The position numbers and the translations under genes are program-made. Under the pieces are notes generated by a model. That model was not told the DNA's origin. It searched no databases and worked only from the letters and a program-made list of their open reading frames with translations. A stretch of 5,112 nt of DNA from an uncultured Clostridia bacterium (GTDB taxonomy: Bacteria > Bacillota > Clostridia > Oscillospirales > Ruminococcaceae). Location: positions 1-5,112 of the forward strand of contig CAMAJC010000158.1 of the NCBI GenBank assembly GCA_945835425.1, given 5' to 3'. Shown here one piece after another: positions 4,938 to 5,112 of this stretch (its first letter is position 1; each line of letters opens with the position of its first letter).

Positions 4938-5053
4938 CGTGGGAAAGAGTTCGAAGACTGCGAGCCCGACGAGCAGTCTCGCCCAGCCGTCCCGCGTGGT
5001 ACCAAGGCCGCGGCGAACAGGAAAGTTTCGCCGGCCTTTTCAAAGGCCGACAT
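4892..5053 (-). CDS. Possible small protein of 53 residues, unrecognised
   Basis: An ATG at 5051-5053 opens a 53-codon frame ending in TAA at 4892. It is preceded by AAGGATGTGA, a partial ribosome binding site 6 bases upstream of the ATG. The product begins MSAFEKAGETFLFAAAL and is Ser/Arg/Asn-rich in its second half, with no domain, signal peptide or membrane helix that I can name. The same DNA folds into several strong hairpins, and the opposite strand also carries an open frame (4910-5095), both typical of a structured non-coding region. It may well not be a gene. I see no terminator after it. Confidence 0.2.
   Translation of the reverse strand: MSAFEKAGETFLFAAALVPRGTAGRDCSSGSQSSNSFPRSNRVSKNGHTLIHG
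4938..5049. ncRNA. Hairpin-rich segment, possible structured RNA or leader; class and strand unknown
   Basis: Four pairings are visible: CGTGGGA/TCCCGCG (4938-4944 with 4990-4996, one wobble), enclosing AGACTGC/GCAGTCT (4955-4961 with 4973-4979); a 10-bp stem with a two-base bulge (5006-5017 with 5027-5036); and CGGCCTTT/AAAGGCCG (5032-5039 with 5042-5049). The last two share bases 5032-5036, so only one can form at a time. None is followed by a T run on either strand. The stretch does not match tRNA, tmRNA, RNase P RNA, SRP RNA, T-box or the common riboswitches as I know them. Confidence 0.3.
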
Positions 5054-5075
5054 ATTAAATCACATCCTTATAAAT

Positions 5076-5111
5076 TCAGGAAGAGACGATCTTAGCAGCC
5101 ATGACGGTGAT
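5076..5111 (-). CDS. Possible C-terminal tail of a gene running in from the right edge
   Basis: On the minus strand the last bases of the window read ITVMAAKIVSS followed by TGA (5076-5078). The next ATG (5053) lies 22 bases downstream, a normal gene-to-gene spacing. Eleven codons are too few to identify a family, and the other two minus-strand frames also close nearby, so this is only a suggestion. Confidence 0.2.
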   Translation of the reverse strand: MTVMAAKIVSS

Positions 5112-5112
5112 G

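Noticed and set aside
4941..4980. GTTCGAA resembling a tRNA T arm
   Set aside because: No matching acceptor, D or anticodon stems can be drawn around it.
4994..5017. T-box-like sequence (GTGGTACC followed by CCGCGG)
   Set aside because: The core differs from the T-box TGGNACCGCG by an insertion, no specifier stem or AG-bulge region is seen upstream, and no terminator or synthetase gene follows.
4910..5095. Plus-strand open frame of 61 codons at the right edge
   Set aside because: It is Arg/Ser-rich, has no ribosome binding site before the ATG, and lies in hairpin-rich DNA; structure explains the bases better than coding.

Overview
The window looks like chromosomal DNA from a moderately GC-rich member of the Bacillota, most plausibly a gut clostridium of the Oscillospiraceae/Ruminococcaceae type. 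This is an inference. It rests on strong purine-rich ribosome binding sites, near-consensus sigma-A promoters, a GH65 phosphorylase, an AsnA-type asparagine synthetase, a PhoU-fused Na/Pi transporter, and a short AT-rich miniature element built from seven-base units.

Layout, left to right. (1) 54-545, plus strand: the C-terminal end of a glycoside hydrolase family 65 phosphorylase. It is cut or broken on its 5' side, because an in-frame TGA sits at 51-53. (2) 612-656: a strong two-way terminator that separates the convergent GH65 and asnA genes. (3) 673-2587, minus strand: a two-gene unit, a patatin-like lipid acyl hydrolase followed after 34 bases by asnA (aspartate-ammonia ligase). A near-perfect promoter at 2633-2661 drives it, and a 20-base palindrome lies over the predicted transcription start. 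(4) 2679-2939: a 257-bp MITE-like element with 37-bp terminal inverted repeats made of heptamers and flanked by TA on both sides. It is wedged between the patatin promoter and the terminator of the next gene. (5) 2941-4609, minus strand: a perfect 11-bp hairpin terminator and the gene it ends, a Na+/phosphate cotransporter of the NptA/PhoU-fusion type. Its best start is a TTG at 4609. Its promoter is at 4750-4778, with a leader of about 134 bases that contains repeats and hairpins. (6) 4780-5112: no secure gene. The stretch holds short direct repeats, a set of overlapping hairpins (4938-5049), a possible 53-residue minus-strand ORF and perhaps the last 11 codons of another minus-strand gene.

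The secure genes are housekeeping or nutrient functions: alpha-glucoside phosphorolysis, lipid acyl hydrolysis, asparagine synthesis from ammonia, and phosphate uptake. They do not form one pathway. I see no defence, phage or secretion system. The items most worth a second look are the heptamer-ended MITE, the divergent second substrate motif of the Na/Pi transporter, and the mutually exclusive hairpins near the right edge.
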